DNA of 64,000 nucleotides from CAVYUC01 sp963783085 (GTDB lineage: Bacteria; Bacteroidota; Bacteroidia; Bacteroidales; Prolixibacteraceae): NCBI GenBank assembly GCA_963783085.1, contig CAWAMJ010000010.1:372001-436000 (forward strand), given 5' to 3'. Both the position numbers and the translations under genes were made by a program. Under the pieces are notes generated by a model that saw only the letters and a program-made list of their open reading frames with translations, was not told the origin of the DNA and ran no database searches. Numbering within the stretch: position 1 is the stretch's first letter; every line of letters starts with the position of its first letter. Positions 17,641 to 27,077 of the stretch are shown here, in pieces.

Positions 17641-18731
17641 TGACTGCGTGCCTTTTGCATAATGAGCCTACGAGTTAGTCGTCACTGGCGAGGTTAAGTT
17701 TTTAAGAAACGCAGCCGAAGCGAAAGCGAGTCTGAACAGGGCGAAAGAGTCAGTGGCGCTAGACGCGAAACCTTGTGATCTACCCATGGCCAGGTTGAAG
17801 TGATGGTAACACATCATGGAGGACCGAACCAGGAAGCGTTGAAAAGCTTTTGGATGAGCTGTGGGTAGGGGTGAAAGGCCAATCAAACTGGGAAATAGCT
17901 CGTACTCCCCGAAATGCATTTAGGTGCAGCCTTGTGATAGTTTTACAGAGGTAGAGCTACTGATTGGATGCGAGGGCTTCGCCGCCTATCAAATCCAGAC
18001 AAACTCCGAATGCTGTAAAATGTTTCACAGGAGTGAGGGCATGGGTGCTAAGGTCCGTGTCCGAGAGGGAAAGAACCCAGACCATCAGTTAAGGTCCCGA
18101 AGTGTATGCTAAGTTGAAGAAAACGAGGTCCGGCTGCAGAGACAGCTAGGATGTTGGCTTGGAAGCAGCCATTCATTTAACGAGTGCGTAACAGCTCACT
18201 AGTCGAGCGGCTGGGCATGGATAATAATCGGGCATAAGCATACCACCGAAGCTATGGTTTTTTCCGGGCAACCGGGAGAGAGGTAGGGGAGCATTCCAAC
18301 GGCGCTGAAGTCAATCTGCGAGGGTTGATGGAGCTATTGGAAAAGCAAATGTAGGCATAAGTAACGATAAAACAGGTGAGAAACCTGTTCGCCGATAGAC
18401 TAAGGTTTCCTGATCAACGCTAATCGGATCAGGGTAAGCCGGGCCCTAAGGTGTACCCGAAAGGGGAAACCGATGGCAAGCGGGTTAATATTCCTGCGCC
18501 CGTCATGCGATGAAAGTGACGGAGGGGCGTAGTTGCTAGGTACTGACGGAATAGTACGTTGAGCTTAGCCTTCGGGCGAAGCGAAGCAATCAAGCCCCTT
18601 CCAAGAAAAGCGAGCATGGCGGCCCGTACCGCAAACCGACACAGGTAGTCAAGGAGAGAATCCTGAGGCGCTCGAGTGATCCGCGGCTAAGGAACTAGGC
18701 AAAATGACCCCGTAACTTCGGGAGAAGGGGA

Positions 18732-18750
18732 TCCCGATGAATAATCGGGA
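18732..18750. repeat. 23S hairpin of the TCCCGA family
   Basis: TCCCGATGAATAATCGGGA is a 19-base hairpin with a 7-base TCCCGAT/ATCGGGA stem in the 23S gene. Confidence 0.6.
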
Positions 18751-18881
18751 CGCAGAGAAATGGCCCAGGCGACTGTTTATCAAAAACACAGGGCTCTGCT
18801 AAATCGAAAGATGACGTATAGGGCCTGACACCTGCCCGGTGCCGGAAGGTTAAGAGGGGATGTTATCCTTCGGGAGAAGCA

Positions 18882-18982
<101 letters not shown>

Positions 18983-19052
18983 TCTGGGCACTGTCTCGGC
19001 CGCGAGCTCGGTGAAATTGAAGTAACGGTGAAGATGCCGTTTACCCGCAACG

Positions 19053-19087
<35 letters not shown>

Positions 19088-19200
19088 CGCATTGACTCTG
19101 GGTAAGTGATGTGTAGGATAGGACGGAGGCTATGAATCGGGTTCGCCAGGACTCGTGGAGCCATCCTTGAAATACGTCCCTTTGCTTACTTGGCGCCTAA

Positions 19201-19216
19201 TTCCGATTCATCGGAA
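19201..19216. repeat. 23S hairpin of the TTCCGA family
   Basis: TTCCGATTCATCGGAA is a palindromic 16-mer differing from the 17625 copy at one loop position. Confidence 0.65.
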
Positions 19217-19420
19217 GACATTGCGTGGTGGGTAGTTTGACTGGGGTGGTCGCCTCCAAAAGAGTAACGGAGGCTTCTAAAGGTGCGCTCATGGCGATTG
19301 GTAACCGCCAGCAGAGCATAATGGTATAAGCGCGCTTGACTGTGAGACCGACGGGTCGATCAGGTAGGAAACTAGAGCATAGTGATCCGGTGGTTCCGTA
19401 TGGAAGGGCCATCGCTCAAA

Positions 19421-19456
<36 letters not shown>

Positions 19457-19486
19457 TCCCAAGAGCTCATATCGACGGAGCGGTTT

Positions 19487-19609
<123 letters not shown>

Positions 19610-19729
19610 TGTTGTGGGCGTATGAGATTTGAGAGGACCTGATACTAGTACGAGAGGACCGTGTTGGACAGGCCTCTAGTGTACCTGTTGTGGCGCCAGC
19701 TGCATTGCAGGGTAGCTATGCCTGGATGA

Positions 19730-19760
<31 letters not shown>

Positions 19761-19994
19761 TCACCTCAAGATGAGATCTCGATTAAGGGCCGTAGGAGAC
19801 GACTACGTTGATAGGCTGCAGGTGTAAAGGCGGTAACGCAAGTAGCCGAGCAGTACTAATTGCCCGAAAACTTTCAGAAACAATCCTAAGATTCCTTGTA
19901 GTGATAATGGAAACCAAATTTCTTTCTTTCCCAACTGCCTAAAGGTATTGCAAGGCTAAAAACACCGGTCAAAAACCGGAAAGCCTTCACCAAT

Positions 19995-20030
19995 ATTAAG
20001 GTGGTCCCGAGCACTCGGGACGGCGGGGCA
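19995..20030 (+). other. duplicated 5S 5'-end fragment interrupted by a palindrome
   Basis: attaaggtgg (19995-20004) and cggcggggca (20021-20030) are repeated exactly at the true 5S gene (20055-20064 and 20071-20080). In this upstream copy the six bases between them are replaced by the palindrome TCCCGAGCACTCGGGA (20005-20020). After the second block the copy diverges. This is a partial duplication of the 5S start. Confidence 0.65.
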
Positions 20031-20058
20031 AAACCCGCAACAACCTTTGAGAAAATTA

Positions 20059-20166
<108 letters not shown>

Positions 20167-20174
20167 TTTATCCA

Positions 20175-20206
20175 GGCCCATGTTCAAACGAGCATGGGCC
20201 TTTTTA
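20175..20206 (+). terminator. rRNA operon terminator
   Basis: An 8-base perfect stem (GGCCCATG/CATGGGCC) with a 10-base loop is followed by TTTTTA, nine bases after the 5S end. Confidence 0.88.
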
Positions 20207-20263
20207 TTTCGGAATAACAATAACTGATTATTAACTTCCGTTTCTCTGTATAAATTCAAATGA

Positions 20264-21856
20264 ATGTTTAAACCGTTAAACAGAATAATCGGTTCCAACT
20301 GGTTTTTTCTTTCGCTACTCGGATTCGCCGTTTTATTGCCACTGTCTCAGGCTTTGGTTTCGATATTTGCCGGTGTAGTTTTATTTACAGCGTTGGTTGA
20401 AGATTCCTGGCAAAACAAAATTCAACGTCTTCGGCAAAATAAAATTTTGTTACTGATTCCAGCTGTTTATTTGATTTACCTTTCTAGTGCTGTATTATCC
20501 GGCCAATTAACCCACTCGTTATACGATTTAAAAAAAAACCTGTTTTTTCTTGTAATTCCAGTTGCAATCATTTTCGGAAAAGAAATTAGCGCCGCCCAAA
20601 AACGGCTTCTTTTATATTCGTTTTCTTCTTCTGTATTTATCTCAACCATTATAGCCTTCGTTAACTGGAAATTAACATCTTCGCAAGGTAATTTCGAAGT
20701 TCATAGAATTAGTTTGATTTCACACATTCGGTTTAGTTTTCAACTGTTGCTTGCTTTTTGGTTTATGTTATTAAGCCTTCGCGAAAATTATCCGAATCTA
20801 AAGTGGAACCAGAGATTATTGCTTGCGGGTTTTGCAGTTTATTTCATTTCTTTTTTATTGTTTCAGCAATCGCTAACAGGTTTGATAGCATTCATGACGA
20901 GTTCAGTTTTCTATATTATATACGTCATTTTTCAAACCAGTTTTAAAAAGCGAATTATCTACTTTAGTTTATTGGTGTTATTGTTGGCTATCCCGGCGGC
21001 TTATGTTTCGTGGATAATCATCAAGTTTTACAATATTGAAGATATAAACCGGCAAACCCTTGATAAAACAACGAAAACCGGCAATGTGTATTATCATGAT
21101 TTTCAGAATCCAATGGTGGAAAACGGACATTATGTTTATTTGTATATAAATGAAAAGGAAACCCGGCAGGAATGGAACAAAATTTCGGAATTCAAATACG
21201 ATTCCATTGGCAAAAATGGTTATACAATTCGCTCAACCTTGTTTCGCTATTTAACTTCGAAAGGATTGCGAAAAGATGCTGAAGGGGTACATGCGCTGAC
21301 CAGGCAAGATGTTGCGAACGTGGAAAATGGAATTGCCAATGTCATTTATCAAAAGAAATTTTCGCTCTACCCACGCATTTACCAAACGGTTTGGGAATAT
21401 TACATTTATTCGAAAACAGGATATGCAAACCACCAGTCATTTTCGCAGCGACTGGAATTTGCCAAAGCAGCAATTACCATCATCAAGCAGCACCCGTGGT
21501 TTGGAGTTGGAACCGCAAACTGGAAAGAAGCATTTAGAAATGCTTATGTTGCCAATAATTCGCGACTCGACGAATCGTTATATGCATCATCGCACAACCA
21601 GTATTTAAATTACATGGTGAAGTTTGGAATTATCGGATTTTTGCTCGTTATGGTGTTACTGATATATCCGGTAATTAGAACCAGGCGTTACCACGATTTA
21701 TTTTTTGCCGTTTTTCTGGTTTATATGTTTTTTGTCAATTTTGCCGACTCAAATTTCGAATCCCACATGGGAAGCTCGTTTTTTGTATTTTTTTATTGTC
21801 TATTCCTGATTGGCGATGGCATTCATTATTTACGGTTGAAACCGAACACCAAATAA
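20264..21856 (+). CDS. O-antigen ligase / Wzy-like polytopic membrane protein
   Basis: The 530-residue protein has about ten transmembrane helices and a long periplasmic segment (about residues 260-420) before GVGTANWKEAFRNAY and SSHNQYLNYMVKFGIIGFLLV. This is the Wzy_C (O-antigen ligase) signature, including the conserved His-Asn of the ligase loop. Family members transfer or polymerise undecaprenyl-linked glycans on the periplasmic face. No glycan cluster surrounds it, so the acceptor is unknown. ATG 20264 is used; an ATG at 20260 is closed by an early stop. Confidence 0.82.
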   Translation: MFKPLNRIIGSNWFFLSLLGFAVLLPLSQALVSIFAGVVLFTALVEDSWQNKIQRLRQNKILLLIPAVYLIYLSSAVLSGQLTHSLYDLKKNLFFLVIPVAIIFGKEISAAQKRLLLYSFSSSVFISTIIAFVNWKLTSSQGNFEVHRISLISHIRFSFQLLLAFWFMLLSLRENYPNLKWNQRLLLAGFAVYFISFLLFQQSLTGLIAFMTSSVFYIIYVIFQTSFKKRIIYFSLLVLLLAIPAAYVSWIIIKFYNIEDINRQTLDKTTKTGNVYYHDFQNPMVENGHYVYLYINEKETRQEWNKISEFKYDSIGKNGYTIRSTLFRYLTSKGLRKDAEGVHALTRQDVANVENGIANVIYQKKFSLYPRIYQTVWEYYIYSKTGYANHQSFSQRLEFAKAAITIIKQHPWFGVGTANWKEAFRNAYVANNSRLDESLYASSHNQYLNYMVKFGIIGFLLVMVLLIYPVIRTRRYHDLFFAVFLVYMFFVNFADSNFESHMGSSFFVFFYCLFLIGDGIHYLRLKPNTK

Positions 21857-21926
21857 GTTACTGCTTTCCATTTATGGTTGGAACTTTCACCGGAGCTGTT
21901 TAATTTTAGGCGAAAATGAAAAAATT

Positions 21927-22706
21927 ATGAAACCTTCTTTTGTAATCATCGGTGCGGGAAAGCTTGCGACCCACCTTTCAGAAACGCTCAAAATAAACGG
22001 ATATTCCATTCGCCAGGTATATAGCAGAACGGCACAATCTGCCAAACCACTCGCTGACAAACTGAATACCCGGTTCACTGTTCAACCCAAAGAAATAGAG
22101 GCTGATGCTGATATTTACATAGTGGCCGTAAAAGATTCTGCATATAATGATCTTCTGCCGCAAATAAATTTTGGGAAAGCTTTGGTCGTGCATTGTTCAG
22201 GCAGCCTGCCACTTTCCTTGCTCGGAAAATATGCAGAAAATACAGGTGTTTTATATCCGTTGCAAACATTCTCTAAAAACCGCGAAGTAAATTTTCAGGA
22301 AATTCCTGTTTTTGTGGAAGCAAACTCATTGCAAAATGAGGCGGTTTTGCTCGAAATTACGCGGAAAATTTCGGGCAAAGTTTCTGTACTTGATTCAGAA
22401 AAAAGAAAATTCCTGCACATTGCAGCAGTGTTCGCCTGTAATTTTGTAAATCATCTGTATACGATTTCGTCGGAAATATTAAAGAATGAGGATATTCCGT
22501 TTGAAGTTTTGAAACCCATGATACTCGAAACCGCACAAAAAGTTCAGGTAATTCATCCGTTTGACGCCCAAACCGGGCCGGCAATCCGCTTTGATGAAAA
22601 TATTATTTCTGCCCATTTAAATGATTTGCGTGGACTGAATGATTACGCAGAATTGTACAGTTCAATTTCGAGGAGTATTTTTGAGCATCATCAAAAAAAT
22701 AAATAA
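21927..22706 (+). CDS. Rossmann-like/DUF2520 domain protein
   Basis: The 259-residue protein has an N-terminal NAD(P)-binding fold (FVIIGAGKLATHLSETL, residues 4-20; then IYIVAVKDSAYNDLLPQI and VVHCSGSLPLSLL). Its C-terminal half is helical DUF2520 (LHIAAVFACNFVNHLYTISSEIL, TGPAIRFDENIISAHL). It resembles F420-dependent or 6-phosphogluconate-type oxidoreductases; the substrate is unknown. It overlaps the KdsC-like gene by one base and forms an operon with that gene and maf, an order common in Bacteroidota. Confidence 0.9.
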   Translation: MKPSFVIIGAGKLATHLSETLKINGYSIRQVYSRTAQSAKPLADKLNTRFTVQPKEIEADADIYIVAVKDSAYNDLLPQINFGKALVVHCSGSLPLSLLGKYAENTGVLYPLQTFSKNREVNFQEIPVFVEANSLQNEAVLLEITRKISGKVSVLDSEKRKFLHIAAVFACNFVNHLYTISSEILKNEDIPFEVLKPMILETAQKVQVIHPFDAQTGPAIRFDENIISAHLNDLRGLNDYAELYSSISRSIFEHHQKNK

Positions 22707-23236
22707 TGGCCTTTTTCAAAGATGAACTACAAAAAATAAAAGCATTTGTTTTCGATGTGGATGGTGTACTTTCAAAAGATATGCTACCGCTAAACTATTC
22801 GGGTGTTTTAATCCGGACGGCAAATGTAAAAGATGGTTTTGCAATTCGGGTAGCTGTTAAAAAAGGATTTCCGATTGCCATTATAACCGGTGGTTTTTCA
22901 AACCGGAATAAACTTAGATACAAGCAATTAGGTGTAAAATATTACTATCAAAATGTTCGCGATAAAATAAAATGCCTCAACGATTTTTTACAGAAAACAG
23001 GTTTCAGCGCCAACGAAGTACTGTTTATGGGCGACGACCTGGTAGATTATAAAGTGATGAAAATGATTGGAATTCCAACTTGTCCGGCAGATGCGGTTCC
23101 CGATATCAAAAAAATTTCGAAATATATTTCTGATAAAGCTGGAGGGGAAGGTTGTGTGCGCGATGTTATTGAACAAACATTGAGAGCGCAAAACAACTGG
23201 TTTACTGAAGAAACATTAAATACAAAAGCCTTTTAA
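22706..23236 (+). CDS. HAD-superfamily KdsC-like phosphatase
   Basis: The 176-residue protein contains the HAD motifs: FVFDVDGVLSKD (nucleophile/acid Asp pair, about residues 14-16), IITGGFS (motif II) and FMGDDLVDYKVM (motif IV). The length matches 3-deoxy-D-manno-octulosonate-8-P phosphatases, which act in LPS core synthesis. KdsA/KdsB are not in the window, so related HAD activity is possible. The stop and the maf ATG are adjacent (23236/23237). Confidence 0.87.
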   Translation: MAFFKDELQKIKAFVFDVDGVLSKDMLPLNYSGVLIRTANVKDGFAIRVAVKKGFPIAIITGGFSNRNKLRYKQLGVKYYYQNVRDKIKCLNDFLQKTGFSANEVLFMGDDLVDYKVMKMIGIPTCPADAVPDIKKISKYISDKAGGEGCVRDVIEQTLRAQNNWFTEETLNTKAF

Positions 23237-23812
23237 ATGAACTGGTTTCCGAAATACAATTATATTCTGGCATCGAAATCACCGCGCCGGCAGGAGTTAT
23301 TAAAATCACTGGGCATCGATTTTCAGGTACAGGTAAAGGCGGTAAATGAAAATTATCCACCTAATTTACCTAAAAATGAAATACCGGTTTTTCTGGCCGA
23401 ATTAAAATCGCTGCCGTTTGCCGGTTCGCTTAAAAAGAACGATTTACTCATTACTGCAGACACTATCGTATATCTTGAGGGAGAAGTTTTGGGAAAACCA
23501 GCCACAGAAAAGGAGGCGAAGCAAATGTTACGGAAATTAAGCGGGAAAGAACACGAGGTGATTTCCGGCGTTTGCCTTACTTCGGTCAAAAAGAAACGTT
23601 CGTTTTATGCTGTAACGTTCGTACGTTTTAAAGATTTAACCGACAAGGAAATAAATCATTATGTTGATGTTTACCACCCATTCGACAAAGCGGGTTCTTA
23701 CGGAATTCAGGAATGGATCGGAACAATAGGAATCACTCGTATTGAAGGTTCTTTTTACAATGTTATGGGACTACCTATTCAAAAATTATACACGGAAATT
23801 CAAAAGTTTTAA
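23237..23812 (+). CDS. maf: Maf family nucleotide pyrophosphatase
   Basis: The 191-residue protein has the Maf signature ILASKSPRRQELLKSLGIDF, then ADTIVYLEGEVLGKPATEKEA and DKAGSYGIQEWIG. Maf/YhdE proteins hydrolyse dTTP, UTP or modified nucleoside triphosphates and are linked to septum control. It is the last gene of the DUF2520/KdsC/Maf operon, followed by an AT-rich gap and the terminator hairpin at 23955. Confidence 0.94.
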   Translation: MNWFPKYNYILASKSPRRQELLKSLGIDFQVQVKAVNENYPPNLPKNEIPVFLAELKSLPFAGSLKKNDLLITADTIVYLEGEVLGKPATEKEAKQMLRKLSGKEHEVISGVCLTSVKKKRSFYAVTFVRFKDLTDKEINHYVDVYHPFDKAGSYGIQEWIGTIGITRIEGSFYNVMGLPIQKLYTEIQKF

Positions 23813-23899
23813 AAGTTACCGAAAAAAGGTTTCATTTTTTATGGTGTTATAAAATTACCTTTTAATATTTTTTATTGATTATACCATTTCCGCATTTAA

Positions 23900-23980
23900 T
23901 TCGTAAATTGAACTGATACAATTCCAATTCTTGTAATAAAACCGGAGCTTTTTTCGGGATTTAAATATAATCCCGGTTTT
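23900..23980 (+). promoter_or_regulatory. putative promoter then terminator-like hairpin before the binding-protein gene
   Basis: TTCGTAAATTG at 23900-23910 is repeated exactly upstream of the ECF sigma gene (25170-25180) and resembles a -7 element with one T missing. A 7-base stem (CGGGATT/AATCCCG, 23955-23975) followed by TTTT lies between it and the ATG at 24014, so it may be an attenuator. Confidence 0.4.
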
Positions 23981-24013
23981 CTGAAATACCATTAAACTTA
24001 AAAACTCAATAAA

Positions 24014-25012
24014 ATGTATCCGGTTAAAATTATTTCAGTTTTTTTATTTGTCTTTTTTTTACTAAGCGGATGTGGTAAAGATGAGCCGGTTAAGGTTGGA
24101 TTTTTAATTCATGCGCTGGATAAAGAAAGATGGCAAAACGACAGGGACTTTTTTGTTAAAAAAGTAGGGGAACTTGGTGGAAATGTTGAAGTTCGGATAG
24201 CAGACAATGACGCCGAAAAACAGTTAAACCAGGCAAAAGAGCTGCTCACCAACGGTGTTGACGTTTTGGTGGTTGTACCTGTAGACCAGTTTGCAGCCTC
24301 CAATATTGTAAATATTGCGCACGAAAATAACGTTAAAGTGATCTCGTACGACAGGTTGATTAAGAATTGCAGGCTCGACTATTATGTTTCAACTGATAAT
24401 GTTGAAATTGGCAAACTTCAGGCCGACTACCTTACCAAAATTAAACCCACCGGAAATTATGCATTAATTGGCGGTGCAATGAGCGACAACAACAGCCAGT
24501 TCTTGTATATCGGACAAATGAACGTTTTGCAGCCCCTGGTTGAAAAAGGCGATATAAAAATCGTTTATAAACAGTTCACCAACGCCTGGGAAGAGGACGA
24601 GGGGTACGAACATACCATGAAAATTTTGGCCCAAAATAATCAGATTGATGCCATAATAGCCGGAAATGATGCTATTGCACTGGGAGCTTTACGGGCGCTG
24701 AAAGAGACAGGAAAAGAAGGGCAGGTGCTGGTTGCGGGTATGGATGCCGATTTGAAGAACTTGCAGGAAATTGTTGCCGGACATCAAACCTGCACGGTAT
24801 ACAAACCTTATGATAAACTGGCTGCAACCGCTGCTGAACTGGCTATGAAAATGGCCGACAACGAAGAACATGAAAATTCCTATCAAACCGTGAGCAATGG
24901 CGAAATGCTGGTTCCGGCAATATTTCACAACGCGATGGTCGTTAACAGCCAGAATTTGAAGCTTACTGTTATATCCGAAGGTTACCAAACGGAGGAGGAA
25001 GTATACAGGTAG
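24014..25012 (+). CDS. periplasmic sugar-binding lipoprotein (XylF-like), orphan
   Basis: The 332-residue protein starts with a lipoprotein signal ending in LLSGCG (Cys at residue 20). It then has a type I periplasmic-binding fold like XylF/RbsB: KVGFLIHALDKERWQNDRDFF, NDAEKQLNQAKELLTNGVDVLVVVPVD, VISYDRLI, GNDAIALGALRALKETG, VAGMDAD. XylF-type proteins normally feed an ABC permease/ATPase, but none is adjacent. In Bacteroidota such orphan proteins may act as sensors. A strong inverted repeat (25046-25072) follows. Confidence 0.87.
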   Translation: MYPVKIISVFLFVFFLLSGCGKDEPVKVGFLIHALDKERWQNDRDFFVKKVGELGGNVEVRIADNDAEKQLNQAKELLTNGVDVLVVVPVDQFAASNIVNIAHENNVKVISYDRLIKNCRLDYYVSTDNVEIGKLQADYLTKIKPTGNYALIGGAMSDNNSQFLYIGQMNVLQPLVEKGDIKIVYKQFTNAWEEDEGYEHTMKILAQNNQIDAIIAGNDAIALGALRALKETGKEGQVLVAGMDADLKNLQEIVAGHQTCTVYKPYDKLAATAAELAMKMADNEEHENSYQTVSNGEMLVPAIFHNAMVVNSQNLKLTVISEGYQTEEEVYR

Positions 25013-25045
25013 TTTTTTAAAACGATCAGATTTTCTTTTTTGAAA

Positions 25046-25072
25046 GTTAAGGATCCATGTGGGATCCTTAAC
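25046..25072 (+). terminator. perfect 11-bp inverted repeat after the binding-protein gene
   Basis: GTTAAGGATCC and GGATCCTTAAC are perfect 11-base arms with a five-base loop. There is no long T run directly after, so termination is likely but not certain. Confidence 0.6.
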
Positions 25073-25169
25073 GATTTAAGTTGTTGTTTTTACAATTAGT
25101 AAGAACACTAATGATTGAAACGGCAAACGATTTTTTAATTCAAGCAACAAATCTTTTTTAGCAGATATT

Positions 25170-25180
25170 TTCGTAAATTG
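25170..25180 (+). promoter_or_regulatory. putative promoter element of ECF sigma gene
   Basis: TTCGTAAATTG recurs exactly from 23900. It lies about 22 bases before the ATG at 25202, in the position of a -7 element. Confidence 0.35.
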
Positions 25181-25201
25181 TAACGTAAATCTCACTAAAC
25201 A

Positions 25202-25768
25202 ATGGACGTTTTTCCAAAAACCGAAGACAAATTACTTATATCTCTATTGAAAAAAGGAGAGGTAAAGGCGTTTGATACCTTATTCCATAAGTATAAAAAT
25301 AAGTTATACCATTTCTCATTTTCTGTTCTGAAAAGCGAAGAAGATTCCAAAGAAATTGTTCAGGAAACATTTTATCGAATCTGGAAAAAACGTTTTGAAA
25401 TCGATTCATCCAAATCATTTAAATCGTTTCTTTTCACCATTTCTTATAACCTGATTATTGATCAGTTAAGATTTAGATTAAAAGAAAAAGAATACAGAAA
25501 GTTTTTGGTTTACTATTTCGAGAGCAACGAAAATAAAGAGGAAAAAGGGAAAGATTTTGAAACGCTGACCAAAAAAATAGAAACTGCCGTAGAAGAGCTT
25601 CCTGAGAAAAGAAGGCGCATTTTTAAACTGAGCAGGGAAAGAGGTTTTTCCCATAAAGAAATTGCCAGTTGCCTGGGCATAACAACAAAAACCGTCGAAA
25701 ATCAAATTAATCTTTCGCTAAGGCATATCAAACTGAAGGTTGGACAAAACGATTATTTTCCTTTTTAA
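25202..25768 (+). CDS. ECF-type RNA polymerase sigma factor of the mannan/N-glycan locus
   Basis: The 188-residue sigma-70 family protein has region 2 (FDTLFHKYKNKLYHFSFSVLKSEEDSKEIVQETFYRIWKKR) and region 4 (ELPEKRRRIFKLSRERGFSHKEIASCLGITTKTVENQINLSLRHIK), with no region 3. Together with the FecR protein and the STN-domain SusC downstream it forms the usual Bacteroidota glycan-sensing cascade. A ligand-bound SusC signals through the anti-sigma to free the sigma factor, which then drives the locus. Confidence 0.95.
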   Translation: MDVFPKTEDKLLISLLKKGEVKAFDTLFHKYKNKLYHFSFSVLKSEEDSKEIVQETFYRIWKKRFEIDSSKSFKSFLFTISYNLIIDQLRFRLKEKEYRKFLVYYFESNENKEEKGKDFETLTKKIETAVEELPEKRRRIFKLSRERGFSHKEIASCLGITTKTVENQINLSLRHIKLKVGQNDYFPF

Positions 25769-25828
25769 TTTTTTTCATTTTTTTTTGGGGGATACAACCT
25801 TCATCCGCGTATTAGTTTAATGAGATAA

Positions 25829-25846
25829 GGTCGGGAGACCGTTTTT
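25829..25846 (+). terminator. hairpin 1 between sigma and anti-sigma genes
   Basis: GGTC-GGGA-GACC is a short 4-bp stem with a GNRA-like tetraloop followed by GTTTTTC, about 60 bases after the sigma stop. It is weak but has a T tract. Confidence 0.4.
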
Positions 25847-25876
25847 CATAGATTAGTTTGGTTAAAGTAATAAAAG

Positions 25877-25900
25877 TCCCCTTCGTTACAGGGGATTTTT
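25877..25900 (+). terminator. hairpin 2 with T tract between sigma and anti-sigma genes
   Basis: TCCCCT and AGGGGA (6-base stem, 7-base loop) are followed by TTTTT. Together with hairpin 1 it may attenuate transcription from the sigma gene into the anti-sigma gene. Confidence 0.6.
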
Positions 25901-25934
25901 AAAATCAAAAAAACAAGAACTGACTAACAATAAT

Positions 25935-26969
25935 ATGTCAAAAGAAGAAAATTTGAAATACATCATTCAGCGATACCTTGAAGATAAAACCAAACCCGGT
26001 GAATTAAAAACCGTATTTTCTTTGTTTGAAAATCCATTTATTAAAAATCCTCGCTTACGAGCATTGTTATTTAATTTCTGGAACCAGCAGGATGGTGAAG
26101 GAGAAGATTTTCCCCGGGCTGATGATTTTTCCGATATCCTCGATAAAATTCATCATCGCATAAATTTAGACGACGATGCCTCCCGCAACAACAAGAAGAG
26201 CAGCCTGATCACTGATTTTTTGAAAATTGCAGCCATACTGCTAATTGGAATTTTTGCTGGCTATTTTATTTATCAATTCACGAGTGCCGAACAAATTTAT
26301 TATACTTCCATTGCGCCTCACGGATCAATTTCTGAAATGATTCTACCGGATAGTTCAATTGTTTTTTTGAATTCAGGTTCTGAAATCAGGTATGCAATAA
26401 ACACAAAAAATAGTCAACGGGAAGTGATACTGACCGGTGAAGCCTGTTTCGATGTCAGCAAAAATAAAAAGCGGCCATTTGTGGTGCACACTCCATATTA
26501 CGATGTCAGGGTTTTAGGAACAAAGTTTAATGTTAAAGCATATGAGTCTGATAACAAAATTGTTACAACTCTTGAAGAAGGGAATGTGGAAATACTCATG
26601 AACGGCAATGTCCGGTTGCAGGAAAAAACCATTCTTAAACCCGGCGAACAGTTAATCTATGATTTGAACGCCAAAAAAATTGAAATCAAAAATGTAAACA
26701 CCGGAATATACACTTCGTGGAAAGATAACAAGCTCATTTTTGTCAACATGAACCTGAAGGAATTAATCGTCATTCTGGAAAGAAAATTTGGAGTTGATAT
26801 TAAAGTAGCTGATGATATGGTTCTTGATTATCATTATGACGGAATTTTAAAAAATGAAACGATTATTGAAGTTTTGGAACTTCTGAAGGAAACACTTCCC
26901 ATACAATATAAAATAGATGGTCAAAAAGTAATCATTCAAAAAAGTAAGGAGGGTAAATCTATGAATTAA
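25935..26969 (+). CDS. FecR-family anti-sigma factor
   Basis: The 344-residue protein has an N-terminal cytoplasmic anti-sigma region (1-88) and one transmembrane segment (FLKIAAILLIGIFAGYFIYQF, about 96-116). The periplasmic FecR domain follows (about 125-235: YYTSIAPHGSISEMILPDSSIVFLNSGSEIRY, VRVLGTKFNVKAYE, LKPGEQLIYD), then a DUF4974 C-terminal part (LIFVNMNLKELIVILERKFGVDI). The domain order is the standard one for Bacteroidota trans-envelope signalling with SusC. It is 108 bases upstream of susC. Confidence 0.95.
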   Translation: MSKEENLKYIIQRYLEDKTKPGELKTVFSLFENPFIKNPRLRALLFNFWNQQDGEGEDFPRADDFSDILDKIHHRINLDDDASRNNKKSSLITDFLKIAAILLIGIFAGYFIYQFTSAEQIYYTSIAPHGSISEMILPDSSIVFLNSGSEIRYAINTKNSQREVILTGEACFDVSKNKKRPFVVHTPYYDVRVLGTKFNVKAYESDNKIVTTLEEGNVEILMNGNVRLQEKTILKPGEQLIYDLNAKKIEIKNVNTGIYTSWKDNKLIFVNMNLKELIVILERKFGVDIKVADDMVLDYHYDGILKNETIIEVLELLKETLPIQYKIDGQKVIIQKSKEGKSMN

Positions 26970-26987
26970 ATAAATCATGTAAAAAAA

Positions 26988-27013
26988 CCGGCAAGTGCTG
27001 TCACATTTGCCGG
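26988..27013 (+). promoter_or_regulatory. hairpin and repeat upstream of susC
   Basis: CCGGCAAGTG and CAC-at-TTGCCGG pair as an imperfect hairpin (26988-27013). The string GGTGCTGTCACA, or its GTGCTGTCACA part, occurs in the loop side and again near 27033-27043. The hairpin lies in the FecR-SusC gap where readthrough or attenuation is usually set. Confidence 0.45.
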
Positions 27014-27077
27014 CATTAATGCGATAAAAAAAGGTGCTGTCACACCATTTAATACAAACATTTAATACAACAAATTT

